A DNA stretch of 64,000 nt from a virus. Each line of letters opens with the position of its first letter. Positions within the stretch are counted from its first letter, which is position 1. Both the position numbers and the translations under genes were made by a program. Shown here one piece after another: positions 41,443 through 50,800 of this stretch. Below the pieces are notes generated by a model. That model was not told the DNA's origin. It searched no databases and was given only the letters and a program-made list of their open reading frames with translations. The stretch covers positions 1 to 64,000 of IMG/VR virus record IMGVR_UViG_3300024306_000021; one strand, 5' to 3'.

Positions 41443-41712
41443 ATGATTAAATTTCTAAAACAGCTTTTTGGGTTTGGTACAACTGTATTACCGGCAGGCA
41501 GTCCTACTACAGATAGTTCTGCGGTAGCTGTAGCTAATTCTACACCAGTAGCCCCATATAAAGTTGAACCACCAGTTAGCGTAGCTGAAGCTGCTACAGA
41601 AGCTGCTGTAAAGAGCATTCCTACTCCAAAGAAAAAGGCTCCTGCTAAGAAGCCTGCTCAGAAGAAAGAAGGAACGCCTAAACGCGGCCGTAAACCAAAA
41701 TCAGCAGCCTAA
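41443..41712 (+). CDS. AT-hook/histone H1-like basic protein, 89 aa
   Basis: The N-terminal helix MIKFLKQLFGFG is followed by an Ala/Pro/Val linker. A Lys/Pro/Ala-rich tail carries PTPKKKAPAKKPAQKK and then TPKRGRKPKSAA, an AT-hook core (RGRK-type). AAGGAG lies 7 nt before the ATG. Such tails bind the minor groove or condense DNA. It overlaps the uvsE end by 12 nt on the opposite strand. Confidence 0.75.
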   Translation: MIKFLKQLFGFGTTVLPAGSPTTDSSAVAVANSTPVAPYKVEPPVSVAEAATEAAVKSIPTPKKKAPAKKPAQKKEGTPKRGRKPKSAA

Positions 41713-42729
41713 CTGTTGCGCTTCTTCGTATAGTGCGAAACTAGCTAGATTTTTAGCTTTGCTCTCGCACATGATATCGAAGTTGTCTCGGAAACTCAGA
41801 GCCCATTCGTTTGCTGGTTGATTCCAGTAAAAGTTAGAATGAGCTCTGAGTTTTTGTTTTTTGTATCCTTGGCTCAGCAGTTGGGCCATATCAGGAAGGG
41901 TATACATGTCGTGTCCAACCAATATATCTTCACGGCTGACAGAGTAATGAAGCACAGGGCGGCTAGCACCCCGCCAGCTATCAATAATCCTTTTAACACG
42001 GTCGTCATTAGCATCGATATATTCTCCTGAGTTTACCCAATGATGATGTATATCTAGTACAAGGGCACAATCGTTGACTAGCTCGATGCTGTCTTCTATG
42101 CCCCAAGTCATTTCATCATTTTCGATAGTTAGCGTGTTACGGGCCTCGGGAGTCATCCTAGCCAACGCAGCACGTATTCCCATTGGGCCTTGTCGGCCTG
42201 CGATATGAACATTGATTTTAAAGTCTTGAAACGTTTTGCCATATCCCATCCAGCGAGCCATGTCCACATGATATTCGAACTCCTCTATAGAGCGACTAAC
42301 AACGTCATCATTATCACTAGCCAACACACAAAATTGACCAGGGTGAAAGCTAAGGCGTACCCCCCGACTGCGTCCCAGATCGCCCACACTCGAAAAGGCT
42401 CTTTCAAGATGTAAGCGGACATCAGGCTGACGATAATAGTAAGACCAGCTAGGCTCAGTGTAGACAGGAAGAATATCACTGCTAAGGCGGACCATACGGA
42501 GTTCATCGGGTAATTCTCCTACACGTTCGACAAGTTTACGAGTAGCTTCGATATTAGCATTAGCTAGATCCCATAGCTTTTGTTCTGCTACTTCTCTCGT
42601 CTGTCTATTTAACCATGCCACAGTGGTGCTACCTGTATTGTACTGCTTACAGTCGTCCTTCTGTTTGATGCCGTCGATTTGGCTAGGACCGTCGATCCAT
42701 TTACAGGCAAACCCTATACGTTTAGTCAT
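41701..42729 (-). CDS. uvsE: UV damage endonuclease (UVDE/UvsE)
   Basis: A 342-aa TIM-barrel endonuclease that nicks 5' to pyrimidine dimers. Family motifs are IGFACKW at the start, VRLSSDILPV, RLSFHPGQFCVL (about 125-136), NVHIAGR, TIENDEMTWGI with metal Glu, VLDIHHHWV with the His ligands, and RAHSNFYW near the end. Full length. It overlaps the cytidylyltransferase gene upstream by ATGA. It suits a phage of sunlit water. Confidence 0.95.
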   Translation of the reverse strand: MTKRIGFACKWIDGPSQIDGIKQKDDCKQYNTGSTTVAWLNRQTREVAEQKLWDLANANIEATRKLVERVGELPDELRMVRLSSDILPVYTEPSWSYYYRQPDVRLHLERAFSSVGDLGRSRGVRLSFHPGQFCVLASDNDDVVSRSIEEFEYHVDMARWMGYGKTFQDFKINVHIAGRQGPMGIRAALARMTPEARNTLTIENDEMTWGIEDSIELVNDCALVLDIHHHWVNSGEYIDANDDRVKRIIDSWRGASRPVLHYSVSREDILVGHDMYTLPDMAQLLSQGYKKQKLRAHSNFYWNQPANEWALSFRDNFDIMCESKAKNLASFALYEEAQQLGC

Positions 42730-43136
42730 TTGTTGCTTTCTGCGTCAACTACACGCTGTCTTAATTCGGTTGTGGAAAAACTGTGCCTGCGTCTATTGAA
42801 ATGATATTCCATCGGTAGACCGCTGCCAGTAAAATCTTTGTCTATGTATTCTTCTCCTAATATTCTAACATCAATAGGAAAAGAATTCAAGATATCGTAG
42901 AGCTCTTGTTCTGTAGCATATGGAACGATCTGATCCACATGCTTACAGCCATTAAGCTGTACCCACCTTTCAAATACACCTTGTACAGGTTTATTCTTGT
43001 GTGGCCGATCTAGTGTGGGATCGGTCTGTAATCCCACAATTAGATAATCGCATTTTGTTTTAGCTTCTTCTAGCATCATCACATGACCTGCGTGGAACAG
43101 ATCAAACGTAGAGCAAGTAAAACCAATCTTAGTCAT
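42726..43136 (-). CDS. Glycerol-3-phosphate cytidylyltransferase-like protein
   Basis: A 136-aa TagD/RfaE-type nucleotidyltransferase. FTCSTFDLFHAGHVMMLEEA contains the HxGH motif, TDPTLDRPHKNKPVQGVFER follows, and FSTTELRQRV is the ISTTxLR-type motif. It would activate a small phosphorylated alcohol or sugar with CTP. Nearby glycosyltransferase-like genes suggest a role in surface or DNA glycan chemistry (inference). It overlaps both neighbours. Confidence 0.85.
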   Translation of the reverse strand: MTKIGFTCSTFDLFHAGHVMMLEEAKTKCDYLIVGLQTDPTLDRPHKNKPVQGVFERWVQLNGCKHVDQIVPYATEQELYDILNSFPIDVRILGEEYIDKDFTGSGLPMEYHFNRRRHSFSTTELRQRVVDAESNK

Positions 43137-43590
43137 TTTTATCCTTGGTAAGTTCGCACATTAGCATAAAATGTTCATATGCCTTGCGAACACTTTCGTT
43201 TTGTAAAAGTTTTTCAGCTTCTTCTACCATAGCAGCGACTCCGACTTCAGCAACTTCTCTAGCAGATGGGTGAACAAGGCCACGAGCTTCTTCTCCCCAT
43301 ACTTTGATAAGATTGTTCCAAGCATCTATTTCTGCCTGGGTCATAGCTTTGCGTTTTGGTCGGACTTCTGTCGCTTGATAGACAGCACGACTGATAGCAT
43401 CTTCGGCAATTCGGCCTGCTGCGATCATAGCAGCGTAGTTTGGATTGATATTGAATCTTCGACTAGAACCTCCCGGATATACACTGACCAAATGATTTCC
43501 TTTTGGAAAGCTATCCAAATATTCGCTGTCATATTCCGAAACCGGAACATAACGGCGTCCTACTTTTTTATAGAAGATAGTCTTAGTCAT
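43129..43590 (-). CDS. Conserved T4-like phage protein, 153 aa
   Basis: The start TIFYKKVGRRYVPVSEYDSE and the segment YPGGSSRRFNINP are known to me from T4-like cyanophages, without function. The second half is helical and ends ESVRKAYEHFMLMCELTK, the recurring helical tail seen in other proteins here. It is expressed from a strong early promoter whose predicted start is the ATG itself. Confidence 0.75.
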   Translation of the reverse strand: MTKTIFYKKVGRRYVPVSEYDSEYLDSFPKGNHLVSVYPGGSSRRFNINPNYAAMIAAGRIAEDAISRAVYQATEVRPKRKAMTQAEIDAWNNLIKVWGEEARGLVHPSAREVAEVGVAAMVEEAEKLLQNESVRKAYEHFMLMCELTKDKND

Positions 43591-43596
43591 AGTCTT

Positions 43597-43625
43597 ATTA
43601 TACTATCAACAGAGCTATAAGTCAA
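43597..43625 (-). promoter_or_regulatory. Strong early sigma70-type promoter
   Basis: Minus strand TTGACT (43620-43625), 17-nt spacer, consensus TATAAT (43597-43602). The expected start coincides with the ATG at 43590, so the mRNA of the 153-aa gene and uvsE is probably leaderless. Confidence 0.8.
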
Positions 43626-43635
43626 TATATACAGT

Positions 43636-44469
43636 ATGAAATTTGATCTCTACACCAATTTCGGGGCCATGAATAGTCCGCCCATATTCGAATCCTTTGC
43701 TCGAGGTTTGAAAAAATTTCGACACGAAGTCGTTTATAATTCCGGAGACGGTGACGTAGCCGTTATCTGGAGTGTGCTTTGGTATGGTCGTATGAGATTC
43801 AACAAAGCTGTTTTTGATTCATATAGAGCCCAAAACAAGCCGGTAGTAGTTTTGGAAATCGGCGGACTGAAAAGAGATATCACTTGGAAGATAGGAGTCA
43901 ACGGCATAAACGCAGGACACTATTTTGTACAAGGTCCAAAAGATTCGACACGTAGAAAGAAATTAGGAATAGAACTACAGCCTTGGAAGAACAATGACGG
44001 AAAGATAATCATATGTTCTCAACACGCACACAGCCAACAGTGGGCAGGTCAGCCTGATCCTATTACCTGGACCAAAAATATAATAGAAGAAGTTCGAAAG
44101 TATACAGACAGGAATATAGTGTTGCGCCAACATCCTAGATTTAAGTTTGCGGTTAGTGGAGTGGAAGTTGACGATTCTAAACCTTTCCAACAAGAACTTC
44201 TGGATGCCTATTGTGTTATTAACCATAATAGCAATCCTGGTATCGAATCTGTTATAGCAGGAGTTCCGGCTATAGTAGATAGAAGCAGTTTGGCAGCACC
44301 TGTTTCTGCTACTGATATTTCTTTGATCGAAAATCTACCAAGATTGGATAGAGAACAATGGGCTAATGATATTTGTTGGTGTGAATGGACTGAAGATGAA
44401 ATGAGAGAAGGCATTCCTCAGAGCCTGCTTTCGCCCTATCTCCAATTGTCTACGATAATAGGATCTTGA
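43636..44469 (+). CDS. GT-B glycosyltransferase-like protein, 277 aa
   Basis: Two Rossmann-like halves. The C-terminal half has NIVLRQHPRFKF and then YCVINHNSNPGIESVIAGVP followed by AIVDRSSLAAPVS, the nucleotide-sugar-binding end typical of GT-B and capsule-synthesis proteins. The N-terminal half has VAVIWSVLWYGRMRF. The donor and acceptor are unknown; DNA base or surface glycan glucosylation are options. It is on the plus strand and its 3' end overlaps the next gene by 34 bp. Confidence 0.65.
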   Translation: MKFDLYTNFGAMNSPPIFESFARGLKKFRHEVVYNSGDGDVAVIWSVLWYGRMRFNKAVFDSYRAQNKPVVVLEIGGLKRDITWKIGVNGINAGHYFVQGPKDSTRRKKLGIELQPWKNNDGKIIICSQHAHSQQWAGQPDPITWTKNIIEEVRKYTDRNIVLRQHPRFKFAVSGVEVDDSKPFQQELLDAYCVINHNSNPGIESVIAGVPAIVDRSSLAAPVSATDISLIENLPRLDREQWANDICWCEWTEDEMREGIPQSLLSPYLQLSTIIGS

Positions 44470-45134
44470 ACTTCGTGTACCATAGGATACCCGTGGAAGG
44501 CCAACACAGCAGTTTCTTTTAAAACTTTGGGATTAGATACGAATTTAAATTTTGAATTCTTACCGAAGCCTAAAATTTCATCCCTAGTTCGTACTTCCCA
44601 TTTATAACTTTTGATCCATTCGTCTGGATAGAAGTAAATGTTATTTTTGTGTAGATCATATATCCAATCTTGATCTCCGTGTAGTCTAGCGCAGATAGTT
44701 TCAAATTTGACTACAAAATCATCCCATATATTAGAAAATTTTCCTGCTGGCCAACGCATGACTGCGCTGCCTAATTTTTGATAATCTCTCCTAAACACAC
44801 GACCAGGGTCTCTCAGTCCTACAAAATCTCCTGACCTATAGGAAATCAAATGATCGATGTTTCGTACAATGACCATATCTAGATCTATAAAGAAGCAAGT
44901 ATCTCCTTCTGGAAAATGATCTTTTTTGAATACATATGGTTTCCACCACCAACCTTGTAGGTGATTGTCTGGCAGCATACGTATTTCGATAGCTGTGTTT
45001 AGATTTGAAGGATCGTCTGTGAAGCAGACAAAACGATGAGGCACCGTTAGATGCCTCTCGATCATGTTATACAATCTGTTTACATAATCGGAACTGTACT
45101 TGGTTCCGTGTTTTAAACAGATCACATTGAGCAT
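44436..45134 (-). CDS. GT-A glycosyltransferase-like protein, 232 aa
   Basis: A nucleotide-diphospho-sugar transferase fold. HRFVCFTDDPSNL is followed by CFFIDLDMVIVRNIDHLI, where DLD is the metal-binding DxD. HGDQDWIYDL lies further on, then a WEVRTRDE segment. The order fits GT8-like enzymes. It starts 3 nt after queD in the same transcript, with GAAGGTTAATC as ribosome site. A role in modifying DNA or lipopolysaccharide is open. Confidence 0.75.
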   Translation of the reverse strand: MLNVICLKHGTKYSSDYVNRLYNMIERHLTVPHRFVCFTDDPSNLNTAIEIRMLPDNHLQGWWWKPYVFKKDHFPEGDTCFFIDLDMVIVRNIDHLISYRSGDFVGLRDPGRVFRRDYQKLGSAVMRWPAGKFSNIWDDFVVKFETICARLHGDQDWIYDLHKNNIYFYPDEWIKSYKWEVRTRDEILGFGKNSKFKFVSNPKVLKETAVLAFHGYPMVHEVQDPIIVDNWR

Positions 45135-45136
45135 GA

Positions 45137-45676
45137 TTAACCTTCGTAGATCGCGGAATTACCTGCGTGTTCGAATACTTCTGCGCTCTTGATCCTCACA
45201 CCGCTGCCTACAGGATAGCGAGGTTCGAACGCTTTTAGGTAATTGTTTCTATGATCAGTGTAACGCCAAACTTTACCTGCTTGGAACGTTTTCAAGATAT
45301 CGTCCATTGTTTTGTATGCCAATTCGGCAAACTTTTCACAACCGACTCCGTCGACTACACGTAGATCGCAGATCCCTCCTACATCATTCAAACCCAATTC
45401 TGCTAGCGTTTGAAATTTTTCAAGATGAGGATCATCATGGGCGACTACCAAGGTATGATCAAACATAAATTCTGACCATTCTTTGAATGCCTTTAGACCT
45501 CCAAAGTCCATGACCCAATTGCGATCATCTAGGGTTTCACTTTCAAAAATCAGTTTGATTCCGATAGAGTAACCGTGTAATAGTGAACAATGGCTATGTG
45601 TTGAACGCCATTGTCTAAAACAGCATGACAGCCCTCTGTCATTGCCGTAAGTTTTTGTTGAGTAATATTTTGCCAT
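45137..45676 (-). CDS. queD: QueD-like 6-carboxytetrahydropterin synthase homologue
   Basis: QueD makes CPH4, a precursor of preQ0 in 7-deazaguanine synthesis. Motifs are THSHCSLLHGYSIGI (Cys30 as catalytic Cys, His34), WVMDFGGLKAFKEW, the FDHTLVV dyad region and VGCEKFAELAY. The usual LHGH is LHGY (Tyr36), and the first zinc His is not in its usual AAH context, so metal binding is altered as in other phage forms. The ATG at 45676 with CAGGAGACTAGAG is preferred over the longer frame to 45715. It supplies, with dpdA at 1.5 kb, a DNA-modification route. Confidence 0.85.
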   Translation of the reverse strand: MAKYYSTKTYGNDRGLSCCFRQWRSTHSHCSLLHGYSIGIKLIFESETLDDRNWVMDFGGLKAFKEWSEFMFDHTLVVAHDDPHLEKFQTLAELGLNDVGGICDLRVVDGVGCEKFAELAYKTMDDILKTFQAGKVWRYTDHRNNYLKAFEPRYPVGSGVRIKSAEVFEHAGNSAIYEG

Positions 45677-45776
45677 CTCTAGTCTCCTGTAACAAATGAG
45701 CAAGTTTGATGACACGCAGAGTATTTAAAGAGGGGTGAGCGTCTTAGTCCTCGTAACATTTAATAATGTTACAGGA
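45677..45776 (-). promoter_or_regulatory. Structured queD leader with competing pairings
   Basis: In RNA sense, GTAACATT (45772-45765) and AATGTTAC (45760-45753) form an 8-bp hairpin with an ATTA loop. The segment TCCTGTAACA (45776-45767) is also fully complementary to TGTTACAGGA (45694-45685), which contains the queD ribosome site. The two pairings are mutually exclusive. From the late promoter the RNA would begin near 45771 and keep only part of the anti-site; read-through RNA would have all of it. Confidence 0.55.
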
Positions 45777-45784
45777 TATTTATA
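45777..45784 (-). promoter_or_regulatory. Consensus late promoter TATAAATA upstream of queD
   Basis: An exact T4 late consensus on the minus strand. The predicted start (about 45771) lies at the base of the leader hairpin. Confidence 0.75.
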
Positions 45785-45790
45785 ACATGG

Positions 45791-46381
45791 TCAAGAGAAA
45801 TCTTTAAAACTGATTAGTTCCACATTGGGCAGTCGCCATTCTAATGGATTAGGCCAATCATCATCGTTGACTATCACAAATGTTAACTCTGGAAAACTTT
45901 CGAATACTTTTTTGGTTTGATGTATCCAATAACTAGGATCTATAGCATGAGAATCGTCTTTGACATAATTGGATGTACCTTTGTACACGTTGTTGACCTT
46001 GTCTACTTTTCCATATAGATCAAAAGACATCATGTATACTGTGTCTGTACATAGATTGGCAGCTAGCAATATAGCATAAGGTCCACTACCCCATTGGAAT
46101 GGCTCGTCTGCTCTTTGATCACCTTTATAAGGCAATTTGGGTACCGTAGTTACTTGGGGATATGATTGAAATTGATCGATCCAATCTGGTCTAGTATAGA
46201 TGCGACATTGTTTGTTTAATGCTACTGCTTCCGTGACCATTCTTCGATCTACACAGACCAGATGATCGACATCGTAGTCTCTGATCAGAGCATTACAACC
46301 TACTGTGAGATATTTTTTAGTATACGGTGTTAGATCTATGTTTGTTCGGCTTTCACCGTTTCCTATCGCTAGGACTGGCAT
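45791..46381 (-). CDS. MptE/sialyltransferase-like Rossmann protein, 196 aa
   Basis: LAIGNGESRTNIDLTPYTKK, then VGCNALIRDYDVDHLVCVDR, follow the DUF115/MptE-like layout of a glycine turn, VNxA and D-x-D. FQWGSGPYAILLAANL and VYMMSFDLYG follow. Members include 6-hydroxymethylpterin pyrophosphokinases and sialyltransferase-type enzymes, so a pterin or glycan role is possible. It sits beside queD but is separated from it by that gene's own promoter. Function uncertain. Confidence 0.6.
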   Translation of the reverse strand: MPVLAIGNGESRTNIDLTPYTKKYLTVGCNALIRDYDVDHLVCVDRRMVTEAVALNKQCRIYTRPDWIDQFQSYPQVTTVPKLPYKGDQRADEPFQWGSGPYAILLAANLCTDTVYMMSFDLYGKVDKVNNVYKGTSNYVKDDSHAIDPSYWIHQTKKVFESFPELTFVIVNDDDWPNPLEWRLPNVELISFKDFS

Positions 46382-46383
46382 CT

Positions 46384-47826
46384 TTATCCGATCATACCAA
46401 ACTTGGCCCAGATACCAGGGCTACCGTCTGCTACACATACCCAACCTATGGGTTGATTGATAGCAGGTTCTGAATTCCAAACAATATCACCTTTCTTGTA
46501 AGTACCATAGATAGGTGCTGCTGAACCATATGACTGTAGTCGATCTGCGATCCTGATAGGTCCGTCGACATGTAGTGAAACTGAAGGATCTGGATTCTTG
46601 ATACCTATACTAACCTTGCCAAATATCTTGACCTGTTTTGGATTATTGGCATCGCCCACTGTGGTATTACCAGAGCCGTCAATCACGATCCTTGAAGTAT
46701 CATCTGTGACTAGATGTAATTCATTGCTGGCAAAAGTTCCGATCACAGCCTTGCTTTGATCTTTAGTGCCTACCATGATTTCTACATTATGCTCGAATAC
46801 AGATAGCTTGCTGTGTCCTTGTTCTATGCCTATACCAATCCTATCGCTGACAGAATTGTAAACGAATACATCATTGAAGTTTACATCTCCCAACACTGTT
46901 AGTTTATTAAGATTGCCGACTTCTTTGAGTCTGCTCTTGGAAACTGTGGGCCCAAGTTCTTTTACACTCAGCACAGACACACTGTCTATCATGTAAGAAC
47001 GTTCTTGTGCTAGATCTATATTTTGTGAAGACCAAATAGTTTCTTGATCTTTTAATATCAGTTGTTTAGGACTCTTACCGCTTTTCCAAACTAGCCCTTT
47101 TCCTATGATAGGACTGTCTGCTGTCTCTACGAATTCTAATGGTGTAGATCTTTCAATCCTGATATCAGTTCTTAATTCTTTTACAGTAATTACTTCAGCA
47201 GTAAGTGTGCCAGTAATCCTGGCATCTTTGACTGTGAGTGAGTTTTCTACAGCGACATCGCCTTTGATTAAAGGAGTCTTGAGTGCTTCTATCGCTACAG
47301 CATCATCTTGGACTACGATCTTTGGACTAGTAGCTACATCTCGTATACCGGTACTAGCAAAGTTTCTTATAGTACCGCCTGCGATCATATCGCCTGTAAA
47401 GGCTCTTTGCGGAATCTGATTGAGTATTTTTTTGTAGTCTACTTCTAAATTGGCTCTTAAAATGCCTGATACTGTGAGATCGTTGACTACTACTAGCTCG
47501 TTGGCAGTCAATGTTTTAGATACATTTAGATTGGAATCAACGTTGTCGATGCTGGCATTTCTAGTTTTGATTCCTGTGTCGTCGATAGTCAGAACAGTTT
47601 TTGTAGCAGAATCTCTTATACCAGAGCTGCTGAAATTTTTGATTTTTCCGCCTTCTATGTGGTCTCCGCTCAATGAACCGTAGGGTACATTCCTGAAAAG
47701 ACTAGCTAGATTCTGTTCAATAACAGCTAGTATTTCTCCGGGCGCAGTGACTTTGTTAGCAGCAGAAATGGCTTTTAGCTCATCAGCCAAGCCACCGAGT
47801 ATTTGATCAATGTTGGTTTGTTCCAT
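46384..47826 (-). CDS. Tail fibre-like protein, 480 aa
   Basis: Two repeats of GDHIEGGKIKNFSSSGIRD and GDMIAGGTIRNFASTGIRD (about 58 and 143) precede beta-helix segments with KTLTANELVVVNDLTVSGIL. The C-terminal region includes SDRIGIGIEQGHSKLSV and ends PIGWVCVADGSPGIWAKFG, a common fibre tip pattern. It is divergent from the 1229-aa fibre gene, sharing a 57-nt gap with opposed late promoters. Confidence 0.8.
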   Translation of the reverse strand: MEQTNIDQILGGLADELKAISAANKVTAPGEILAVIEQNLASLFRNVPYGSLSGDHIEGGKIKNFSSSGIRDSATKTVLTIDDTGIKTRNASIDNVDSNLNVSKTLTANELVVVNDLTVSGILRANLEVDYKKILNQIPQRAFTGDMIAGGTIRNFASTGIRDVATSPKIVVQDDAVAIEALKTPLIKGDVAVENSLTVKDARITGTLTAEVITVKELRTDIRIERSTPLEFVETADSPIIGKGLVWKSGKSPKQLILKDQETIWSSQNIDLAQERSYMIDSVSVLSVKELGPTVSKSRLKEVGNLNKLTVLGDVNFNDVFVYNSVSDRIGIGIEQGHSKLSVFEHNVEIMVGTKDQSKAVIGTFASNELHLVTDDTSRIVIDGSGNTTVGDANNPKQVKIFGKVSIGIKNPDPSVSLHVDGPIRIADRLQSYGSAAPIYGTYKKGDIVWNSEPAINQPIGWVCVADGSPGIWAKFGMIG

Positions 47827-47834
47827 AGTACGAA

Positions 47835-47842
47835 TATTTATC
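47835..47842 (-). promoter_or_regulatory. Late promoter GATAAATA for the 480-aa fibre
   Basis: The minus-strand octamer ends 9 nt before the ATG at 47826, which allows only a very short leader. Confidence 0.6.
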
Positions 47843-47855
47843 CTTTGTCAAAAAC

Positions 47856-47863
47856 AATAAATA
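47856..47863 (+). promoter_or_regulatory. Late promoter AATAAATA for the 1229-aa fibre
   Basis: Plus-strand octamer followed by AAAAGGACAGG and the ATG at 47884. It is back to back with the minus-strand late promoter 14 nt away. Confidence 0.6.
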
Positions 47864-47883
47864 CTTGGTAAAAGGACAGGATA

Positions 47884-50800
47884 ATGCCAGCGATTTCAAC
47901 TAGCCCGATAACGTTTAACCCTGCTACAGCGGTTAACATTGGTACAGACGTAATTACAAAGAACAGCCACGGATTCAATAATTATCAAGGTGTTATATAT
48001 TATAACGGTGGCGGAACCAGTATAGGCGGATTAGTAGACGGACACAAGTATTACATTATCTATCTCACAGCCAACACATTTAAACTGGCAACCACTGAGC
48101 AAAATGCTAGGGAAATCGTTCCTATAGATCTGCTGTCAGTTGGATCTGGGTCGAATCATTTGCTAGTAGCTGATTATACTTTTCCTTATGATACAGCCTA
48201 TATAGACACCTTTAGGACTGTGAGATTTTTCCATCCTACACTGCCTGTTGTTGGATCTACCCTGGAAGCCAAAAGTGTCAGAGACAGCCTAAACATAACT
48301 TTAGGTGCTGGTATGTTTGTCAACGGTATCGATCAAGATACAGGATCTGTGAACATTAACTCTGCTGAATACAGCATGACTGTTCCTTTAGCAACTACAG
48401 ATATCAACCTTAGCAGCACAGCAGGTGCTAATCAAAGCATCACTATAACTCCTGTGCGTGGTATTTCTATCACACGCGGCGGCCCACAAGAATTAAAATT
48501 CGAAAGTTTCGGTGTTACAGAAACTGACAATCTACAGTCTGTGACTACTAGAGGCAACATAACCAGCAATACCATTTATGTAAAAAATTTAGTAGTCGCT
48601 GATATCGAAAGCAGCGACGGCGGGCTATCTGGTATCACAATCAGTGCTGGTGACAACGTTACAGGTACTGGTACCATTGGCAATCCACTATTGCTCAGTC
48701 CCGATGAAACACAAAGCTCGTCGGCTGCTAGGACTGTTACTATCAACTTCACAGCAGCCGGTGACGGTATGCTAGATTATACCGCTGTTTATAAAGTATT
48801 AGATAGTATAGTATCAGGATCTGTCGTACTACAAAGGCAAGATCCTAGCACATTGATTTGGTCAAATCTAGACAGCGCCAGCGGTGTGGTGGCTTTACAA
48901 AGTTATCAAATCAGTAACATATATTCAGAAGTTTATAATGGAGCAGTAAATTATAGGATAATCATTGATTGGACTGGCAATACTGGCAATGTTAGTTATA
49001 GGATAAGAGTTTCATTCAATCCTGCGCCTGTAACTGGTGTTACCATGTTGACCACCGACACTGACAATCAGACACTGACATTGGGCAGCAGTGGCGGCAC
49101 TATCTATCTTAACAGTCGTGTTGACACTAATGGTCTAAGGATTTTTGAAAATAACATCATAGGTACTAATTCCAATGATGATATAGTTATAGATCTAAAC
49201 GGAACAGGTGCTTTAGAGCTAAGAGCTACTACATTAAAGACCGATCAGACTTCGTTTAATCTGATCAATACTACAGCTACTACATTGAATATAGGTGGTT
49301 CTGCTACTACCATAACGATGGGAGCAGCAACAGGCACTTTCAATATCAACAATCCTACACTGACCACTCCTAACCTGAGCACGTTCAATATGAACGGAGC
49401 AAATCCTAGTGTCAGTACTACTAGCACAGGTACTGCTTCAGTATTCAATACTAATGCTCTTACCGGTAATCTATTTGGAGCGGCTACGGCAGTTAACATA
49501 GGAGCCAACAGCGGAACGCTGACTATTGGCAATCCTACAATTACCGGAACGAATGCTACATCATTGAATCTAAATGGTTCATCGCCATCTATCACGACAA
49601 CATCGACAGGCACAGTGTCTGTGTTTAATACTAATGCAGTGACTGGAAACCTGTTTGGCGCAGCTACTACGATTGACATTGGTGCGTCGGGAGGAGCAGG
49701 AACATTAACGATCAAAAATGACAACGTTGTTATAAATGGTGATCTACAGGTTAAAGGTGGCGATATAACCACTAACCAAACTTCGTTTAATTTAATCGAT
49801 GGCACAGCAACAACAGTCCAGGCATTTGGCGCAGCCACTACATTGACGTTCTCAACAGCTGGCGGTACAACTACATTTAGAAGTGATGTAGTGATCAACC
49901 AAGATCTACAGATCAAAGGTGGCGATCTAACCACTAACGCACTTACATTCAATTTGTTGAACACTGATGCTACTACGATCAATGCCTTTGGCGCAGCGTC
50001 AACAGTTAATCTTGCTACAGTTGGAACGACTATAGAGATTGGAAATTCTAGTGGTACGACAAATATCAATAACAATCTTGTAGTAGACCTTGATCTACAG
50101 GTCAAAGGTGGTGATATAACCACAGACCAAACTTCGTTTAATCTGTTGAATACCACAGCGACAACAGTTAATGCCTTTGGAGCAGCCACTACAGTAAGCA
50201 TCGGTGCTGCTACAGGTACAACAACTGTTAATAACGCATTGACAGCAAGTCCAGCAAATTTAAATGTGACATTTAGTCCCACAGGCACAGGTACTGTGAC
50301 AGTAAATCCTGCCACAGCTGGTACAATCAATAATATGAGCATTGGTGTAACGACCGCGGCAGCAGGTCGTTTCACTACACTAAAAGTAAAAGATACAAGT
50401 GCTGCGTTTGACTTATCAGTTATTCCTACAAGTTCTACAGCGTTAACGGCAGGACGTTCTCTAACAGTTGACGTTATTAATGCCGACCGCACAGTTAAAT
50501 TAAACGGCAATATTGATTTAGGCGGAAACCTAACAACTGCTAACGCTCTTACAACTAGTGGAAACTTTGCTCTTACACTGACAACAACAAACACTACAAA
50601 CGTCACATTGCCTACAACTGGCACCCTAGCCACACTAGCAGGATCTGAAAGTCTTACAAACAAGAAACTAGGAAGCCTAACTTCAAACGGTATTGTGACT
50701 ACATCTGGCGGAGATGGTACATTAAGTGTAACAGCAACCACAGGTAGCGGTAGTGTTGTTCTCGGAACCAGTCCTACTATCAGCGGCACTTCAACTAGCA

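Noticed and set aside
45677-45776. A known preQ1 riboswitch in the queD leader
   Set aside because: I could not see the sequence consensus of the described preQ1 classes. Only competing pairings were found, so no class is claimed.
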